Shown here: piece by piece, positions 5,345 to 6,236 of the stretch | Position numbering within the stretch: the first letter of the stretch is position 1 | Layout of the letters: every line of letters starts with the position of its first letter | Assembly: GCA_020216655.1 (NCBI GenBank) | Contig: JAIWNU010000211.1 | Span: 1-6,236 of the forward strand | From: Treponema sp. | GTDB taxonomy: Bacteria > Spirochaetota > Spirochaetia > Treponematales > Breznakiellaceae | Reading direction: 5' to 3' | DNA length: 6,236 nucleotides | Position numbers and translations under genes: made by a program | Notes under the pieces: generated by a model | Told to the model about the DNA's origin: nothing | Database searches by the model: none | The model's input: only the letters and a program-made list of their open reading frames with translations

Positions 5345-6236
5345 ATGATGATGCTCAACCTGATTCCTGCGCCCGCGTATGTAAAAAACCGTGAAGGTAC
5401 ATATATAGGCTGCAATGACGCATTTCTAAAACTCCTCGGCCGAACGCAAGATGAAGTGATCGATCACACCGATTATGATTTGTTTCCCCGGTCGGTGGCA
5501 GACAAGCTTTTGTATTTAGATAGCGATCTATTAAAAAACGGTGAGATGCAACAGGTTGATGCAAAAATGGTGCATGCCGACGGCAGCTTTTTGTTTGTTA
5601 AGCTGCAGCGGAATCTCCAGCCTGTAGAAAGTCAAGAAGATCCCTGTATTTCCGCTATTGTCATCGATATTACCCAGGAAATGATGCAGGAGCATCAGCG
5701 GTCCGCTTCCCTGGTAACCGCCGCGGCTGCGGAAATGGCGATTCAGACCATCGAAGGTATGGTCGATCCGGTCATTATTCTGAACGAACAGGGGATCGTT
5801 GAACGGGTTAACAAGGGGTATATTGATGTAGTCGGCCCGGCAAAGGCAATTATTGGTAAAAATGTAGCCTGCCTTTTCCACGAAATCGATGAAGCGACCA
5901 TAGCCCATCTTTTAGCCCGCTGCAATGAAGAGGGCCGTATCCGAAATTTAGAAACAAGATTGACCGACCACCAGGAAAAGGTACTGCCTGTGCTGGTTAA
6001 TATATCCAAACTGCGGGATTCCCAGCGTGCAATTAACGGTTTTGTTGTTGCAATCCGGGATGTGTCTTCCTTAGTTGCCGCAAGCGAACAGCTCAGGGAA
6101 AAACAGCGCAAGCTGGATGCCCTGCTTAATGCATCAGACGATGCAATTATTCTACTGGACCGGCAGGGCACTATAAAGTCCTGTAACCGGGCCTTTTCTG
6201 AACGTTACCATGACTCTCTTGAATCGATAATCGGCA
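5345..6236 (+). CDS. Multi-PAS-domain sensor protein, partial (3' end outside window)
   Basis: An open frame of 297 codons continues past the window. It holds two complete PAS domains and the start of a third. PAS1 spans about 5-111 (PAPAYVKNREGTYIGCNDAF at 8-27, DYDLFP at 43-48, closing strand AIVIDIT at 104-110). PAS2 spans about 135-242 (DPVIILNEQGIVERVN at 141-156, closing FVVAIRDVS at 233-241). PAS3 starts at about 258 (DALLNASDDAIILLDRQG). Helical linkers at about 111-135 and 242-260 join them. No membrane segment or signal peptide is seen, so it is probably cytosolic. The output domain lies outside: histidine kinase, diguanylate cyclase and others all remain possible. Three ATG codons stand in tandem at 5345-5353, an in-frame TAG lies at 5333-5335, and there is no good ribosome binding site, so I use the first ATG. 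It diverges from potA across a 231-bp control region. Confidence 0.87.
   Translation, partial: MMMLNLIPAPAYVKNREGTYIGCNDAFLKLLGRTQDEVIDHTDYDLFPRSVADKLLYLDSDLLKNGEMQQVDAKMVHADGSFLFVKLQRNLQPVESQEDPCISAIVIDITQEMMQEHQRSASLVTAAAAEMAIQTIEGMVDPVIILNEQGIVERVNKGYIDVVGPAKAIIGKNVACLFHEIDEATIAHLLARCNEEGRIRNLETRLTDHQEKVLPVLVNISKLRDSQRAINGFVVAIRDVSSLVAASEQLREKQRKLDALLNASDDAIILLDRQGTIKSCNRAFSERYHDSLESIIG

Overview
The window carries a complete polyamine ABC-transporter operon on the minus strand, followed by a YciO-type Sua5/YrdC gene. A PAS-domain sensor gene is transcribed away from the operon on the plus strand and is cut by the right edge. Base composition is moderate (about 50% GC by eye). PotD is a lipoprotein, the gene order is potA-potB-potC-potD, and the protein sequences look treponemal. 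I therefore suggest a spirochaete related to Treponema; this is inference from sequence character, not a database result.

Layout from left to right: positions 1-164 hold a GC-rich block of degenerate 36-bp tandem repeats with a short perfect hairpin, and a possible unidentified minus-strand ORF running off the left edge. Minus-strand yciO-like gene at 154-849. Minus-strand potD at 892-1956. A 225-bp gap (1957-2181) inside the operon holds three consecutive perfect hairpins. Minus-strand potC at 2182-3030, potB at 3027-3977 and potA at 3974-5113, joined by 4-nt stop/start overlaps. A divergent control region lies at 5114-5344, with a 17-bp palindrome and a good plus-strand promoter. The plus-strand PAS gene runs from 5345 past the window end.

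How the genes work together: PotD, tethered to the membrane by a lipid, captures a polyamine (putrescine or spermidine). PotB and PotC form the membrane channel and PotA hydrolyses ATP to drive import. The operon is transcribed leftward from the divergent region, and the YciO-like gene follows potD by 42 bp, so it may be cotranscribed. The PAS protein shares the control region with the operon; whether it regulates or merely neighbours it cannot be told from here.

Most of the window is ordinary, well-conserved transport biology. The parts that standard annotation does not explain are the 36-bp repeats and adjoining ORF at the left edge, the hairpin cluster before potD, the palindrome between the divergent genes, and two start codons that sit very close to -10-like boxes and lack a usable ribosome binding site.
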